From Cyanobacteria bacterium OH_PDB_112 (GTDB taxonomy: Bacteria > Cyanobacteriota > Vampirovibrionia > Gastranaerophilales > CAJFVJ01), in NCBI GenBank assembly GCA_023457295.1, contig JAEWLZ010000014.1, positions 1-7,163 on the forward strand: a stretch of DNA of 7,163 bases, given 5' to 3'. A model generated the notes under the pieces. It had not been told where the DNA came from, made no database searches, and saw only the letters and a program-made list of their open reading frames with translations. The stretch's first letter is position 1. Each line of letters begins with the position of its first letter. The position numbers and the translations under genes are program-made. Positions 5,911 to 7,163 of this stretch are shown here, in pieces.

Positions 5911-7163
5911 TATTCAACCGTTACGGATTTTGCAAGGTTTCTAGGCTGATCTACATCTTTACCTAAAAATTCAGCTATATAATAAGCCAAAAGCTGCAAT
6001 GGAACTGTTGTTACGATAGGCGATAAAAGCTCGTCGACTTTAGGAACTCTTAATATAAATTCGAATAAATCCTCAAGTTTTTCATCATTAGATGATGTTA
6101 AAGCTATAAGTCTTGCGTTACGAGCCTTTGCTTCTTCTGCATTTGATAAAACTTTTTCATAAACAACCCCATCCATTAAAATCGCAAGTACAGGCATTGT
6201 ATCATCAAGCATCGCAATAGGACCATGTTTAAGTTCTCCGGCTGGATACCCTGTTGCATTAATATAGCTGATTTCTTTAAGTTTTAAAGCACCTTCAAGA
6301 GCCACAGAGAAGTTAATTCCACGAGCAATATAAATAAAATCTTTAAAATTAGCAAAAGCTCTCGCACATTTAATTATTTCACTTTTATCACTCAATACAG
6401 TTTCAATTTTTTGAGGAATTTGAATCATTTCTTCTTTGATTTTACGAAGTCTGTTTTTATCGACAATTCCTTTAAATTCGGCGATATATAGAGCTAAAAG
6501 ATAGAAAGAGATTAGCTGTGCCGTGTAAGATTTTGTTGCCGCCACACTGACTTCAATACCCGCATTAATAGCGATTAAACTGTCTGCTTCACGCGCCATT
6601 GTTGAGTCAGGACGATTCGTAATAATCAAAATATGCGCACCTTGGGCTTTAGCCTGACGTATTGCAGTTATTGTGTCCGCTGTTTCTCCTGATTGAGATA
6701 CACCTATTACAAGGGTATTTTTACCTGTAAGAGTTTTACGATAAATATACTCACTGCTGGCCTCAACATCAACAGGGATTTCGCAAAGCTCTTCTATGGC
6801 ATATTTTCCTGCCATTGCGGCGTGTAAAGATGTGCCGCAAGCAATAATCTGAATCCTGTTAAGGTTCTTGAGATCTTCTGGAGTTAATGTTACTTCGTCC
6901 AAAGGAATAGGTTGGCTCATATCAGCCAATTTTCCGAATAGAACCTGTCTAATTACATCAGGTTGTTCATGTATCTCTTTAAGCATAAAATGCTTGAAGC
7001 CCATTTTACTAAGAGCAACGGGTTCCCAAGGAAGAACTTCTACTTTTTTTTCAATAGGAACACCTTCCGCATTAAAAAACTCAACACTGTTAGGAGTTAA
7101 TATTGTGATTTCGTTATCGTCCAAATAAATTGCTTTTTTAGTATGTTCGATAATTGCAGGGAT
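5910..7163 (-). CDS. glmS: Glutamine-fructose-6-phosphate aminotransferase GlmS, N-terminus outside the window
   Basis: GlmS makes glucosamine-6-phosphate from fructose-6-phosphate and glutamine, the first step towards UDP-GlcNAc for peptidoglycan and lipopolysaccharide. The visible 417 residues cover the end of the glutaminase domain and both SIS sugar-isomerase domains. The frame runs to the window edge, with IPAIIEHTKKAIYL matching the domain end in other GlmS proteins, so the TTG at 7124 is not the start. About 190 residues, including the catalytic Cys, lie outside. In visible numbering there are CGTS (109-112), SQSGET (156-161), VAATKSYTAQ (207-216), EGALKLKE (290-297), GELKHGP (309-315) and the C-terminal DQPRNLAKSVTVE, whose Lys (412) corresponds to the sugar-binding lysine of E. 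coli GlmS. All key SIS residues look intact. The stop overlaps the start of a 56-residue gene. Identity is secure. Confidence 0.97.
   Translation of the reverse strand: MPAIIEHTKKAIYLDDNEITILTPNSVEFFNAEGVPIEKKVEVLPWEPVALSKMGFKHFMLKEIHEQPDVIRQVLFGKLADMSQPIPLDEVTLTPEDLKNLNRIQIIACGTSLHAAMAGKYAIEELCEIPVDVEASSEYIYRKTLTGKNTLVIGVSQSGETADTITAIRQAKAQGAHILIITNRPDSTMAREADSLIAINAGIEVSVAATKSYTAQLISFYLLALYIAEFKGIVDKNRLRKIKEEMIQIPQKIETVLSDKSEIIKCARAFANFKDFIYIARGINFSVALEGALKLKEISYINATGYPAGELKHGPIAMLDDTMPVLAILMDGVVYEKVLSNAEEAKARNARLIALTSSNDEKLEDLFEFILRVPKVDELLSPIVTTVPLQLLAYYIAEFLGKDVDQPRNLAKSVTVE

Noticed and set aside
7122..7124. TTG as the start of GlmS
   Set aside because: The frame upstream reads IPAIIEHTKKAIY, which is conserved GlmS sequence, so the start is beyond the window.
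6868..7128. Plus-strand frame inside glmS
   Set aside because: It is a shadow of the conserved GlmS coding sequence.

Overview
The window is an AT-rich, gene-dense bacterial segment with no RNA genes, mobile elements or CRISPR. The best guess for its source is a gut Vampirovibrionia/Melainabacteria bacterium (order Gastranaerophilales). The low GC, the cyanobacteria-like glmS and mutS2, and the two short lineage-type hypothetical proteins suggest this. It is an inference from general look, not from a marker gene.

Layout, left to right: (1) the 3' two thirds of a PLP-dependent Orn/Lys/Arg decarboxylase-family gene (+), which stops before the usual C-terminal domain. (2) A convergent gene (-), overlapping it by 9 bases at the stop codons, for an orphan protein that carries the Thr/Cys/His signature of the CheD glutamine deamidase fold. 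(3) mutS2 (-), complete, with ABC ATPase, coiled coil, KOW-like region and Smr domain. (4) A 48-bp divergent promoter region in which mutS2 and the next gene each have a perfect extended -10 (TGnTATAAT) exactly 6 bases before the ATG, which predicts two leaderless mRNAs. (5) A TPR-repeat protein (+). (6) A membrane protein (+) that resembles eukaryotic MTP18/MTFP1 (mitochondrial fission process protein 1). (7) A 56-residue protein gene (-) whose start overlaps the glmS stop (TAATG) and whose 3' end runs 23 bases into the MTP18-like gene. (8) glmS (-), missing its N-terminal glutaminase domain at the window edge.

The housekeeping genes are polyamine or amino-acid decarboxylation, MutS2 (recombination control or ribosome rescue) and GlmS (amino-sugar supply for the cell envelope). 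They do not form one pathway. The unusual content is the CheD-like orphan, the MTP18-like protein, the twin leaderless promoters and the small protein coupled to glmS. No gene-free stretch exceeds about 105 bases. Both convergent pairs overlap at their stops, and no GC-rich terminator hairpin is visible.
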